64,000 nt of DNA from positions 59,311,501 to 59,375,500 of the forward strand of contig NC_064820.1 in assembly GCF_024166365.1 (NCBI RefSeq), read 5' to 3'. Below, piece by piece: positions 23,402-34,955 of the stretch. A program made the translations under genes and the position numbers. The first letter of the stretch is position 1; the number at the start of each line of letters is the position of its first letter. The stretch is from Elephas maximus indicus (lineage: Eukaryota > Chordata > Mammalia > Proboscidea > Elephantidae). The notes beneath the pieces were generated by a model. That model had not been told where the DNA came from. It did no database searches and saw nothing but the letters and a program-made list of their open reading frames with translations.

Positions 23402-23548
23402 AAATTATCCTAAACTATCCGCTAGATATAAGCCTAATGAAGGTAAAGACTCTGTCTATTTCTTCTAATGTTCTATCCCTGCACCCACCATATCATCTTG
23501 CACAAAACAGATAATCCATACATATTAGTTAAATGAATGAAAGGAATG
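23402..23548 (+). repeat. LINE2 3' end fragment
   Basis: Pattern typical of the L2 3' end: AATGAAGGTAAAGACTCTGT, CTATCCCTGCACCCACC, and a terminal TTAAATGAATGAAAGG. Confidence 0.7.
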
Positions 23549-23796
23549 CATCTTACTTTCTAATGCTTACCCTAACTCCTCCCCGCATAGAGATGTTGAG
23601 GTTAGCAAAAAAATCAAACACAAATGAGGAGACAGTATTCATATTTATTCCCTCTTCCACACACATATGTACATACAAATCCTATAAAAAACTGGATATT
23701 TTATAACCAAATCTTTATATGCTTGGTTATAATTAGTCCTATTTTAATCATTAAAAATCCTAATTATAAAATGAACATTTTATTTTAAACACTTAC

Positions 23797-23943
23797 CTTT
23801 TAGATCTTAGATCTGGTGAGTCAAACTGTATATTCAAAGGTCCGGGATTTATTTCATGATCTACCTCAGAGATGAGAAGATGCCTAGACTCTTTATTCAC
23901 ATTTGCCATTTTTCTCAGACTCTAAGCACCGAAGAAGTTAGTC
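23797..23943 (-). CDS. SLC38A9: SLC38A9 exon 2 with start codon
   Basis: The acceptor TTATTTCCATAG precedes GACTAAC at 23943, and donor GTAAGT follows base 23797. The ATG is at 23907-23909 (context GAAAAATGG), so 34 nt are 5' UTR and 113 nt are coding: [20 protein letters not shown] to SPDLRSK, plus AG of codon 38. This matches the recalled N-terminus of mammalian SLC38A9 (MAN..., SEVDHE, PGP, NIQF, DLRSKR), with several substitutions in the loosely conserved first 30 residues. The protein sits in the lysosomal membrane with this tail in the cytosol, where it binds Ragulator and Rag GTPases. The ATG choice is supported by family agreement. Confidence 0.95.
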
Positions 23944-24125
23944 CTATGGAAATAACAAAAGACAAATGATTTAAAGTTTAATTAAAAATTATTATTTGTA
24001 AGTAATACATTTACCTGCATAAGAAATCGGAAAAATATGGGATTTGTTAAAAATATCTTAATGAGGTATATACCTGAAATACTTATTTCATCAGAAACTT
24101 GCTAAGTTGGAGTAACCATTGCTCC

Positions 24126-24319
24126 AAAAACCCATTGCTATAGAGTGGGTTCTGACTCATAGTGACCCTAAATGACAGGGTAGAACTGCCCCATAGGGTT
24201 TCCAAGGCTGTCATCTTTCCAGGAGCAGACTGCCCCATCCTTCTCCTATGGAGGGGCTGGTGGGTTGAAACCTTTCAGTTAACAGCCAAGTGCTTAACCA
24301 TTGTGCAACCAGGGCTTCT
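24126..24319 (-). repeat. AfroSINE-related long copy with target duplication
   Basis: Reverse copy with an extra middle block (CATCTTTCCAGGAGCAGACT, CTATGGAGGGGCTGG) also seen at 56815. An 11-bp perfect duplication TAAGTTGGAGT lies at 24103-24113 and 24320-24330. It lies in intron 1. Confidence 0.92.
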
Positions 24320-24399
24320 TAAGTTGGAGTGTAGTTATTTCTTATTTTTTAGCTTAGTCAAAAAAGTAAGCGCAGCAATTCATTTCCAGTAATAAAATT

Positions 24400-25990
24400 A
24401 ATGAGGCCATTTGGACCCATTTTCCTATAGAAAACAACTAAAATTTCTGGATAAAATGAAAGCACCAAAGGTAATAAAGAAAATCGAGTCAATTCTAGGT
24501 GAAATTGAGGAACCTAGATTTTAGAGAGGTAAGTTGCTCAATGGAAGCTGCTACTGCCCTCAAGTATTTGCTGTAGCAAGAGAAACTGGGCTGAGATTTT
24601 CATGGTCTTGTGAAGTATTAGGGAAACAGAAGACAAGGGTTCATGCAATGTAAGTAAAGAGTATAAGATATCACCTCCCCTACCACTTCCCCATCCTCAT
24701 ATAGTTCTGGGACTACAAAGAACTATACCACCAGAGCAAGGGTTAACAAGAAGTCTCACACCTGCATGAGGGAAATAGGAAGCAAGTTGTCTTGGCACTG
24801 ACCACAGTCAGTGTATGTTTGTGTCTGCGGTGGGGGGAAGTGTTCTAAAAATTTGCAACTATAAGCTGATAATTTGTTACCAAAAACTGTACCTCATAGA
24901 ATTTGCAAGGTGGTCAAAGAAAATTTAAAACTGGATTTAATTTAAGGTTAACCTGCTTGGTAGTGCTTCTAGGTAGCTGGAAGAAGCAAATGTAAACCCT
25001 TCCTGTGAGGCTATGTACTTCATCCCAGGCCTCAAAAAAGTCCTGCTAACAATCTTTCAAAGATAATGAACAGAACAGGAAGCCTAGCATGCAAGGAAAT
25101 AAAGTAGCACACATGAGAACCAGAAGAAACAATGGCAGAAAGATCCACAAGGACTTCAGGCATCAGAATAATATTACGAAACAATTACGCTTCCTATGTT
25201 TAAAGAGGAGCCCTGGTGGCATGGTGGTTAAGAGTTTGGCTGCTAACCAAAAGGCCAGCAGTTCAAATCCACCAGCCACTCTTTGGAAGCCCTATGGGCA
25301 GTTCTACTCTAAGTGACAGCACGTTTGAAAATGAACCAGAATGATTTTTAGAAAAAAATTCAATAGCCAAATTTAAAACTCAGTGGATGGGTTTAAAAAT
25401 CAAAGAGCAAATTAATGAACTGGAAGGTAAGTCAGAAGAAATTATTCAGAATGTAGCAAAAGAGATAAAAAAGAAAACATGGAAGAGAGGTTAAGAGGCA
25501 TGGGGGCTAGAATGAGAAGGTCTAACATGCATGTAATTTGAGAACCAGAAAAAGAGAAAAACAATATGGTAGAGGTGATATTTGAAAAAATGATAGCTGA
25601 GAATTTCCCAGAATTCATAAAATATATCAATTTGCAGACTCAAGAAGTCTAATGTATCAATAAATAAATATTTTATAAGGCTGGGGGAAAAAAGATTAAA
25701 GTTCCAGGCCACAACCCCCCTAAAAAAAAACTTATGTGAAGGTCTTGTAATTTAAAGTGTTCTAAGGTCCTCCTTATGTTGTCACCAGGAGGAATGTAAA
25801 AATACCGATCAACATTATATTTTGATGTGATGCATGCTGTAATTCTTAAGGTAACTATCAAAATAAGAGAAAACAGTGTATAGCTTAAAATTTAGTAGAG
25901 GTGGAAAATAAAATGATTAAAAAATGATCTACAGAAGACAAGAAAGAACAGAAAAAGAAAAAAATATTTGGGACAAATAAAAAGTATATC
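24400..25990 (+). repeat. Ancient L1M, 5' UTR to ORF1 remnant
   Basis: The order matches an old L1 5' half: leader-like text (24400-25200; ATCCACAAGGACTTCAGGCA), then an ORF1-like segment at 25430-25650 (GAGAGGTTAAGAGGCATGG, AGAATGAGAAGGTCTAACAT, GCTGAGAATTTCCCAGAA), then more L1M text at 25800-25985 (GAAGACAAGAAAGAACAGAA). No open ORF survives. An AfroSINE interrupts it at 25207. Confidence 0.65.
25207..25310 (+). repeat. AfroSINE, 3'-truncated
   Basis: Head and middle are present (GAGCCCTGGTGGCATGGTGG to GGCAGTTCTACTCT) but the LINE-like tail is missing. For a TPRT product, loss of the 3' end implies later deletion. Confidence 0.85.
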
Positions 25991-26312
25991 AGGCTATCTT
26001 CCCTGTCACTCCACATAAACTGTTCTTATTAGATCATCAAAGATCTCCACATAGGTAAAGCTAGTCCTTAACTTACTGGACCATTCAGAAACACTTGCCA
26101 CAAATGATCACTTTCCCGCTTGATACACTAGATTCACTAGGTTGGAAGGTTTTCTATTTCACTGTTCCCTCCTCCTTCTCTATTTCCTTCGCTGTTTGCT
26201 CATCTTCTCCTGACCTTTAAAAATGACAGAATCCCAAGGTTCATTCGTGGTCCTCTTCTCTATCTACCCTCCACCTCTTGGTAATTTTAATCTTATCCAG
26301 TCACTTGCATTG

Positions 26313-26485
26313 TCCCATACGATAGCCACTAGCTACATGTAGTTATTTAAATTTAAATAAATTAAAATTAAATATTAATTCCTCAGTCACAGTAGCTGCA
26401 TTTTAAGTACTCAATAGTTATATGTGGCTAATGGTTACCATATTAGACAGTGCAGATACAGAGTATTTCTATCACCAAGGGAAGT
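26313..26485 (-). repeat. hAT MITE of the 'CACTGTCCAATAG' type
   Basis: Typical phrases: ATAGCCACTAGCTACATGTA, CTCAATAGTTATATGTGGCT, ACCATATTAGACAGTGCAG. An ancient eutherian nonautonomous hAT element (MER family, exact number not assigned; strand by convention only). Confidence 0.65.
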
Positions 26486-26496
26486 TCTATCGATTT

Positions 26497-28537
26497 TGTT
26501 GTTGTCATTAGGTGAGGTTGGTTCCAACTCATAGTGACCCTATGTACAACAGAACAAAACACTGCCTGGTCCTGTGCCATCTTCACAATCTTGAGCTTGA
26601 GCCCATTGTTGCAGCCACTTTGTCAGTCCATCTCCTTGAGGGTCTTCCACTTTTTCACTCTCTAATTTACTGAGCATGATGCCCTTCTCCAGGGACTGGT
26701 CCTTTCTGATAACATGTCCAAAGCATGTGAGATGAAGTCTCGCCATACTTGCTTTGAAGGAGCATTCTGGCTGTACTTCTTCTAAGACAGATTTGTTCAT
26801 TTATTCAATATTCTTTGCCAACACCATAATTCAAAGGCATCAATTCTTCTTCAGTCTTCCTTATTCATTGTCCGGATTTCACATACATTTATGACGCGAT
26901 TGAAAATACCATGGCTTGGGTCAGGTGCACCCTAGTTCTCAAGGTGACATCTTTGCTTTTTAATACTTTAAAGAGGTCTTTTGCAGCAGATTTTGCCAAT
27001 GCAATATGTTATATGATTTCCTGACTGCTGCTTCCACGGGCATTGACTATGGAGCCAAGTAAAATGAAACCCTTGACAACTTCAATTTCTTCTTCGTTTA
27101 TCATAATATTGCTTATTGGTCCAGTTGTGAGGATTTTTCTTTACGTTGAGGTACAATCCATAGTGAAGGTTGTAGTCTTTGATCTTCTCAGTAAGTGCTT
27201 CAAGTCCTCTTCACTTTCATCAAGGAAGACTGTATCATCTGCATAACGCAGGTTGTTAATAAGTCTTTCTCCAATCCTGATGCCAAGTTCTTTTTCACAC
27301 AGTCCAGCTTCTTTGATTATTTGCTCAACATACAGACTGAATATGTACTGTGAAAGGATACGACCCAGATGCACACTTTTCTTGATTTTAAACCATGCAG
27401 TATCCCCTTGTTCTGTTCGAATGACTGCCTCTTGGTCTATGTACAGGTCCTACATGAGTACAATTAAGTGTTCTGGAATTCCCATTCTTCCCAACGTTAT
27501 TCATAATTTGTTATGATCCACACAATCGAATGCCTTTGCATAGCCAATAAAACACAGGCAAACATTTTCTTGATGTTCTCTGCTTTCAGCCAGGATCCAT
27601 CTGACACCAGCAATTAATTATCTCTCTTGTTCCACATCCTCTTCTGAATCTGGCTTGAATTTCTGGAAGTTCCTTTTTGATGAAGTACTCAACCACTTTT
27701 GAATTTGCTTCAGCAAAATTTTACTTATGTGTGATATTATTGTTTGATAACTTCCCCATTCTGTTGGTTCACCTTTCTTTGGAATAAGCACAAATATGGA
27801 TCTCTTCCAGTTGTTTGGCCAGGTAGCTGTCTTCCAAATTTCTTGGCATAGACAAGTGAGTGCTTCCAGTGTTGCATCTAGCTGTTGAAACATCTCAACT
27901 GGTATTTCATCAGTTCCTGGAGCCTTGTTTTTTGCCAAAGTCTTCAATGCAGGTTGGGTGTCATCCTTCAATTCCATTGGTTCTTAATCATATGCTAACT
28001 CCTGAAATGGTTGAATGTCCACCAATTCTTTTTGGTACAGTGACTCTGTGTATTCCTTCCATCTTCTTTTGGTGCCTCCTGTGTTGTTCAATATTTTGCC
28101 CATGAAAAAACAAAACCAAACCCATTGCTGTCAAGTCAATTCTGACTCATAGCAACCTTACAGGACAGGGAAGAACTAGCCATAGGGTCTCCTAGGAGTG
28201 CCTGGTGGATTCGAACTGGAGATCCTTTTGGTTAGCAGATGTAGCACTTAACCAATAGGCCACCAGGGTTCCCATAGAATCATTCGATGTTGCAACTTGA
28301 GGCTTGAACTTTTACTTCAGTTCTTTCAGCTTGAGAAATGCTGAGTGTACTCTTCCCTTTTGATTTTCTAACTCTAGGTCTTTGCACATTTCATTATAAT
28401 AGTTCACTTTGTGTTCTCAAGCCAACCTTTGAAATCTCCTGTTCAGCTCTTTTACTTCCTCATTTCTTCCATCCGCTTTAGCTACTCTACTTCAAGAGCA
28501 AGTTTCAGAGTCTCTTCTGACATCTATATTGGTCTAG
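26497..28537 (-). mobile_element. RTE LINE, 5'-truncated, interrupted by a SINE
   Basis: Minus-strand copy from the 3' end (TCATTAGGTGAGGTTGGTTC, 26510) to a 5' break near 28537, aligning to the 12811-16028 element up to its ~14690 position. The RT catalytic YADDTVFLDE is readable in the frame at 27141-27374, and the RT palm PKKGEPTEW near 27800. Multiple frameshifts and stops occur. It is more diverged than the other RTE copies. No clear target duplication found. Confidence 0.88.
28112..28272 (-). repeat. AfroSINE inside the RTE copy
   Basis: Reverse-orientation SINE splitting the RTE text (TTTTGCCCATG / CCCATAGAATCATTC), with a short CCCAT-based duplication. It is younger than its host RTE. 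Confidence 0.9.
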
Positions 28538-30274
28538 ACAATGGCAATTTCCACAGTAATACCCTCCAGTTTAAACTGTTTTTGCTGAATTTCAAACTTG
28601 CATACCCAACATGCAACTCAACATTTCTACTTGGATGTAACAGACACCTTAAACCTAACATGAACAAAGCAAACTTTATATTTTCTTCTCAAAAAAACTA
28701 GCTCACCCATTGTTTTCCTGATCTGAGTTGACGGCATCTTCATTCTTCTAGTTACTCAGGTCAAAAATCCTTGGAATCATCTATCACTTTTTCTCCCTCA
28801 CAACTTGCATTCAATCCATTAGGAAATTCTGTTGGTTCTTTTTACAAATACTTCCAGAACCTAGCCAACATCATTGCTCACTAGATTAATACAACACCTC
28901 TTTAATGGAGATCCTCCTTTGTGCTTTTCTCCCTACCATCCATCTTCTACACAGCAGATAGAGAACTGCTTTTAAAAGGTAAGTCAAATTAATATTATGC
29001 CTCCGCTCAGAATCCTTCAATGGCCTCCTGTCTCACTCAGAGTAAAAACTAAAGTCCCTACAATGCCCATTAAAGTACTACATAATCTGACCCTCCTTTA
29101 CCTCTTTGACCTCATATCCTGCAACCGTCTTCCATGCTTACTCTACTCTGGCCACACTTGGTCTCCTTGTGTTTCCTCAAGTATGCTAGGCACGTTTCTA
29201 ACTTAAAGCTTTGACCTTTAGTTCCTGCACCTGGAAAGCTCTTCCAGGTATGCACATGCCTAATACCCTCACCTCTTACAAATACTTTTCAAAGATCACA
29301 TTTTCAATGAAGCCTACTCTGACCACCTTCTTTGAAAGTCATAATCTGCCCACCTCCAGCACCCATAATTCCCCTTACCTCCCTGAATCATTCCATAGCA
29401 ATATCATCTTCTAATATAATAAAGTAATAAAAATCCACTCATTTATTACACATATTGTTACTCATCTGTGCCCTGTCAAGAAAATGTAAACACTATAACA
29501 GTGAAATTTTTGGCTATTTTGTTCACTGCAACCCAAGCGCTTATAATAGCAACTGGAATGTAATATGCAGCTAGCAAATATTTATTGAATGGGTTGAACT
29601 GATGAGTTATTCCATAAAATACAGGTGGATTAAATGCACCAATTAAAAGCAAAAAATGTCAGGCTAGATAAAAAAGAAAATCTAGCTATATATTGCTTAA
29701 AAGGTTATACACACATACATGATATAGAAAGAATAATGCAAAATGTTGGAAAATAGATACTACATGAAAATAATAACAAAAAGAAAGCTGGTCACGTTAT
29801 AAAGAAAAAGTAGGCTTTATGGCAAAAAACATTACTAAAGATAATAAGGGTCACTTCAAAAGTTCTATTCTCCAAGAAGATATTAATTTTGTATTTGTTT
29901 GCATTACAACACAGCCTAATAATATGTAAAGCAAAAACGAGAGAATTAAAAAGAGAAATGGATAAACTATAATCCTAGTGGATGATTTCAACAAATATCT
30001 CTCTGAAATGGATAGGAAAAAGCAATACGAAAAAAACAGTAAGGATATACAAGACTTAAATAATACAATTAACAAATACAACATAATACATATATAAAAC
30101 TTGCACGCAGAAAGAAAAGTGAACATTTTTAAGTTCATTTGGAAAATTCACAAATATTGACCATATATTTGGCCGTTAAATAAGTCTCAACACATTTGAA
30201 AGCACTGAAGTCATACATAGCATGTTCACTGACCATTATGCAATTAAACTAAAAATCAATTAAAAAAAAAAAGG

Positions 30275-31221
30275 CTAATCAGATGCAATGTGATGGATCA
30301 CTTTCATGTGGCCTTTCTCGCCATGGTCTCGTAGCTCCCACTCAAGTGATTGGGTGAGACTGTGCAAATAGGGTAATGTGGCCCACCAAGGGGACTGGTC
30401 AGGTTTGCCATCCTGCTGGGCTTGAAATGAGTCACCCCCAGAGGCTGGAAAGAGAAGATCCCACTCTACCAAGGAAGAACAGCCAGGGGCCAGCATGTCC
30501 TTTGGACCTAGGATTCCTGCGCTGAGAAGCTCCTGAAGCCAGAAAACAAAGAGAGAGCTGTAATACCACAGGCAGGGAGAACTGGCAGCAGAGACACAGC
30601 AGCAGGAGATGGTGTGATGGGCTTCCCAGCCCACAGAGAGAGAAAGCTGAGTGTCTTTGGGCAGAGGCCGAGAGTCAGGGAGAGGTGTGATTGTGAGCAT
30701 GGCTGGGAAGAGGCTGTCTTTTTTCTTTTTCTTTTTTTAATTGTGCTTTAAGTGGAAGTTTACAGTTTAAGTTAGTTTCTCATACAAAAATTTATACACA
30801 TATTATTATGTGACCCTAGATGCCCTCCCTATAATGTGACAGCATACTCCTCCTTTCCATCCCGGATTTCCCACGTCCATTCCACCAGCCCCTGTGCCCT
30901 TTTGCCTTCTCTTTTCGGAAGAGGCTGTCTTGATGGAAGAACTGTATCCTGAGTGTTTCTGAGCCTGAGTTATAACTGTTACTTCCCTAATAAACCCCAT
31001 AATTGTAAGTACTGTCTATGAGTTCTGTGTGACCACTGCAATCAATTATCGAACTCAGCAGAGAAGCAGAGAGTGCCATGGGAGGGACGGTTGGTATCAG
31101 AATTGGTAAAGATGGCAGAGAGAGGAGGCAAGTCTGACCTCCACCTCGAAGGAATCAGCCTTGGACTGTTATCTTGATTCTTCTTTCCCTTTGTGAAGTT
31201 AGAGAAGGTTAGACATCACTC
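30275..31221 (+). mobile_element. LTR-like element, possible solitary LTR plus leader
   Basis: It interrupts the L1M copy. Late in the block it has TAATAAACCCCATAATTGTA (a poly(A)-signal-like AATAAA), then TATCGAACTCAGCAGAG and a run resembling a primer-binding site (TTGGTATCAGAATTGG, about 31091-31106). This layout suits an ERV-type LTR followed by a leader, but terminal TG..CA ends and a duplication are not proven. A young L1 fragment lies inside. No viral ORF is seen. Confidence 0.45.
30721..30916 (-). mobile_element. Short 5'-truncated L1 3' end
   Basis: About 195 bp matching the 3' terminus of the large L1 (plus strand: ATTGTGCTTTAAGTGGAAGT), with a T-rich poly(A) side at 30721-30740. 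A perfect 15-bp duplication GGAAGAGGCTGTCTT lies at 30706-30720 and 30917-30931. It is younger than the LTR-like host. Confidence 0.93.
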
Positions 31222-32269
31222 CTGTGCCATTTTTACATCAGAAAACTCTAAACACTTAGAAATTAAGAACCATTTGTAAACCAAAGAAATCAGAATGCAA
31301 ATTAGAAAATATTTTGAACTGAATGATAGTGAAAATAGTGTACTTCAAAACCTATGCAATACAGTTAAAGCAGAGAGAAGTTTCTAGTCTTAAATACTTA
31401 TTCCAGAAAAGAAGGCTAAACATTGCATAGCTAAGGATATATTTTAAGAAGTTAGAAAACTAAGATAATGGAACAAACAACGAAGAGCAGGAGTTAATGA
31501 AAGAAAAAACAAATATACAATAGACTGAGTTGAGAAGCCAAAAGTTCTTTCAAAGAGTAATAGAATTGATAAACCTCTAGCAAGACTCATAAGAACAAAA
31601 GAGAAAAAGCATAATAACCAATATTTGACATAAAAAAGGACACATTACTATAGAAATTGTGGATGCAATGGACAAGTTCAAATATAAACTCAATTACACA
31701 GAAATAAAAAACCTGAATATTCCTATAACCATTTTATGAGACTAACAAAACTTGAAACTAAAATATGACAAGGGCAGGACAAGAAAGGAAAATTATGGCC
31801 CAATTTCAGTCAAGAACATAGATGCAAACAACTGAAACAAAATATTAGCAACCCCAATCAATCAATATATAAAAAGAGCAGTGCATCATGACCAAATTGG
31901 ATTTACCACAGGAAATGGTTATTCCCTAGAAAATCAGTTAATATATACATTAACAGATAAACAAGAAAAATCATATGATCATCTCAGTAGACACAGAAGT
32001 ACCATTTGATAAAAGTCAACATTGAGTCATGATAAAAATTCTTAGCAAACTTGAAACATAAGGATATTCCCTTAATCTGATGTAAAAAAATAAATCAGAA
32101 AGAACCAAAAACGCTTGCCATCCTCATTTTTCTAGTTAATGAGTTAACATAGGAAAAAGAAAGTTGTAAGGACTTGATAGTAATGAGTATGTATGTAGAA
32201 AATATCAAAGAATACAGATTTAGTATTAGAATTAGTCGGAAAGTTAGCAAGAGTACTGGTTAAAAAAGA

Positions 32270-33025
32270 AGCATTAAAAAACCAATTGGAGGGGACGTCT
32301 AGTGATGGTAAATTGAAGAGGCCAGCAAATCTTCTTCCAAAAAACCTACTATAAACCTGGAGAAAATCATTAAAAACCACCATCTCAGAGCTCTAGAAAT
32401 TGGTCAAAGGCAAACAAACTGAGAAGTGTTTATGAAAAACCTCTGAACTTAGGGTAACAATATTGGAAGTTTGTGGAATCTAAGAAAATCCACAGCACTG
32501 CAGTCCCACACTGGGCAACTGGCAGACTTGCAGACTAGCCAGATATTTGACAGGAAGATCCTGGAAGTGAGACAGCCACAGAGTGTCTGGATAAGCTCAC
32601 TACACATCCCTGGCTGACTGGGAGAGTATGCACATGCCAAAGGAAAATACCAGCAGGTCCAAGCTGTCTACACATCCTTGGATAACGGAGAGGCTGCATA
32701 AACATGCAAGGAAGACCTAGGAAAGACCAGATTAAATTAAAAGCTGGAGGAGAATTGAGAAGTACCTGAACTTTGAATGTATTCCCCAACCCACACATAG
32801 ATCAACTGGCAGAGTGGAAGCCTTACTGACTCAGGATGTAAACCCTCTGACCCATCATCAGCTGACCACGAACACATACAAGGGAGATACCTGAAAAGCT
32901 AGGGTAAAAAAAAAAAAAAAGAATTAAAAAAAAGGAGCATATACATTAGTAGTTGCATATCACAAAAGAAACAGATTGCACAGATAAAGTTCCAGACAAG
33001 TGACCAAAACCAAACCAAAAACAGC
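32270..33025 (+). repeat. Probable ancient L1 5' UTR
   Basis: GGCAGACTTGCAGACTAGCC, GTGAGACAGCCACAGAG and CTGGATAAGCTCACTACAC recall old L1M leader sequence. Non-coding; the open frames on the minus strand are shadows. Family assignment is weak. Confidence 0.4.
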
Positions 33026-33087
33026 AACAGATCTGAACTTCTAAACCTCCAAAACTTCCAGAAAGTAGTAGTTTTTGTGACTGCAAC

Positions 33088-33236
33088 ACTAGGTAACTAA
33101 GTAAGTTACTATTGTTATTCTCATTTTATAGATAAGGATACAAGGCACAGAGAAGTCAAGTAACTAAGTGTGACAGACTCAGAATTCAAACCCAGGCAGT
33201 CTAAGGCCAGCACCTGCACTTTTTACCACTATGTGG
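33088..33236 (+). repeat. MIR SINE
   Basis: Clear MIR core and 3' half: CTCATTTTATAGATAAGGAT, ACAAGGCACAGAGAAGTCAA, GAATTCAAACCCAGGCAGTC, ACCACTATGTGGTG. Confidence 0.9.
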
Positions 33237-33423
33237 TGCTGGCTTTCCTGTGCTTTGCCATTTCTTTCATTCCTTTATCTTTCACCTCCTGTTTCTTTTT
33301 ACTGCCCAGACTACTTAACAAGTACAGTTTTATTGTTGCTGTATTTATTGAATGAAATCTTATGTCTACTACTCTTAATCCTCAAAATGTAACATTATAG
33401 CAGAGTAGAAAGAAAATAAAAAT

Positions 33424-33622
33424 TTTAAGTCAGAAACCCTCTATCTGCTACTCACTATTTGTGTAATTTAGGACTAACCACTTAACCTCCAAGAGACTAC
33501 TTCCTCATTTGCAAAACTGAAATAAAAACCCAGCTCAGTGGGTTGGTCAAGGATTAAATGAGATGATTATATATTATATTTAGCATTTTGTAATGAGAAA
33601 ACAAATGTTAAAATTATCATTC
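33424..33622 (+). repeat. MIR SINE (second copy)
   Basis: Typical MIR text: CCACTTAACCTCCAAGAGAC, TCCTCATTTGCAAAACTGAA, GGATTAAATGAGATGATTAT. Confidence 0.85.
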
Positions 33623-34310
33623 TTTCAAAACCAAACCAAACATAAATACTTGCTTTTTTACTTATGTAGCCTGCTGGGGTTTTTCTTTTCTTTTTTTTTC
33701 TTTTAAGTAAAAAATTCTTCTTCAATAATAAACAGCTAGGCAAATGTTGTCAACATGCCACTATTATGTGACACAGATGTTGGTACCATGGACTATTCCC
33801 AAAATATGTGCATTTTCTTTTTCTTGTTTCTTTCCTTTCCACATTCCTCTTCTGCATTCCTGCCCAAGATTTAAGCCAAAGTTCTCATTAACTTAGTCCT
33901 ACTGGAGACAAATAAGTAATGTTATAGAAAATGTTAAAGTAGTACCTCATTATAACAATAACTTTTCAAAAAAGTTAAACCAAAATACTATCATTCCCAA
34001 ACAAGAAGGGCTTTATTTCGATACCTCATGAAGAATACAACAGTAAAAATGATTATTTTAAGATGAGACAACTAAAATAATGAGTAAAGGTAACCTCTCA
34101 ATGATAGATTCATTCAACAAGTTCTGAATGAGCCCCTATAATATGCTCAGGTACTGAAAAAAAAAAAATTAAAAGTCCTAGTTCCTACCCTCAATAAACT
34201 TTTAAAAATCTTATCATTTATGAAGTTCAGAAAAGTCAAGGAAGTTTTCCTAAATCACTTCAATAATAAAACCTAGGAAAGGTCTGGAGATCTCCTTCCA
34301 AAAGTTAACA
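33623..34310. other. Intron 1, unique with weak MIR traces
   Basis: No exon recognised. A MIR- or L3-like phrase (TTCATTCAACAAGTTCTGAA) lies near 34109. Confidence 0.45.
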
Positions 34311-34393
34311 GCCTTGAAAACCCTATGAAGTGAGTTCTATTCTTTAACACACCGGGTCCCATGAGTCAGAGCTGTCTTGACGGCAACTAGTAG
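34311..34393 (+). repeat. AfroSINE 3' fragment
   Basis: Only the later part is present: CCTTGAAAACCCTATGAAG, CATGAGTCAGAGCTGTCTTG, ACGGCAACTAG. 5'-truncated and diverged. Confidence 0.7.
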
Positions 34394-34789
34394 GATGCTA
34401 ATAACCAATTCTGAGTTTCAGTTCTTTGTTTCACTTGCAGCTTAAATCCACATCAACAACTGGGTCTAGTTCCCAAATTACCTTAGTAATAGAACAGTGT
34501 AAGATTTACCTTTTCATAGTAAAAAATTTGACTGTTTGAAACATATAAAGTGTCGTACCTAGCCAAATGTAGAGCATCAGAAATATTCTTGAATATAAAG
34601 TATAGATTATTCAATGGTAATTGTTACTAAATCTTCATTTTTAAGATGAGGCAACTGAGATAAAGTAATTTCACCAAAACAGAGTTGATTTAAAGTTTAA
34701 AGATTACCTCAGGGCAATAGTTCCAGGGGTTCATCGAGCTGAATGGCTCCCGAGAATTTAAATTCCATGAAAATCTGAAATTCTACTGC
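34394..34789. other. Intron 1, unique
   Basis: No feature other than a possible MIR remnant near 34643-34680 (AAGATGAGGCAACTGAGATA). Confidence 0.45.
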
Positions 34790-34955
34790 ATCCCTCCCAC
34801 TCCCTTTGGTCTGGATTCTTCTATAGAATCTTAGATCAAAATGTTTGGTAATGGTAAGCTGAGCACCATTCAGTTCTCCTGGTCTCATGGGTTAAAGAAG
34901 TCTTCTTTAAACCAAACAATAGTAAAGAACGTCTACCTTGAGCATTAAGCTCTTT

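Larger units (their letters stand above)
26000..29618 (+). repeat. LINE2 copy interrupted by MER and RTE
   Basis: L2 ORF2-like text occurs before the interruption (about 26165-26312: CTCTATCTACCCTCCACCTC, ATCTTATCCAGTC). It resumes at 28538, with ACATTTCTACTTGGATG, AAATCCTTGGAATCATC, CTTCAATGGCCTCCTGTCTC and CTGCACCTGGAAAGCTCTTC, ending AAATATTTATTGAATGGG at about 29600. The hAT element (26313-26485) and an RTE (26497-28537) separate the halves. Non-coding. Confidence 0.75.
29640..32112 (+). repeat. Ancient L1M split by an LTR-like insertion
   Basis: 29640-30262 reads as the L1M endonuclease region (GTGGATGATTTCAACAAATA, CAGTAAGGATATACAAGACT, ACTGACCATTATGCAATTAA). 31222-32112 continues with the RT region (AATATTTTGAACTGAATGAT, GACCAAATTGGATTTACCAC, ATCATCTCAGTAGACACAG). 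The gap (30263-31221) is a separate insertion. No ORF is left. Confidence 0.8.

Noticed and set aside
30275..30700. 141-codon minus-strand open frame
   Set aside because: It lies within the LTR-like insertion in a GC-richer segment; no recognised motif. Chance frame most likely.
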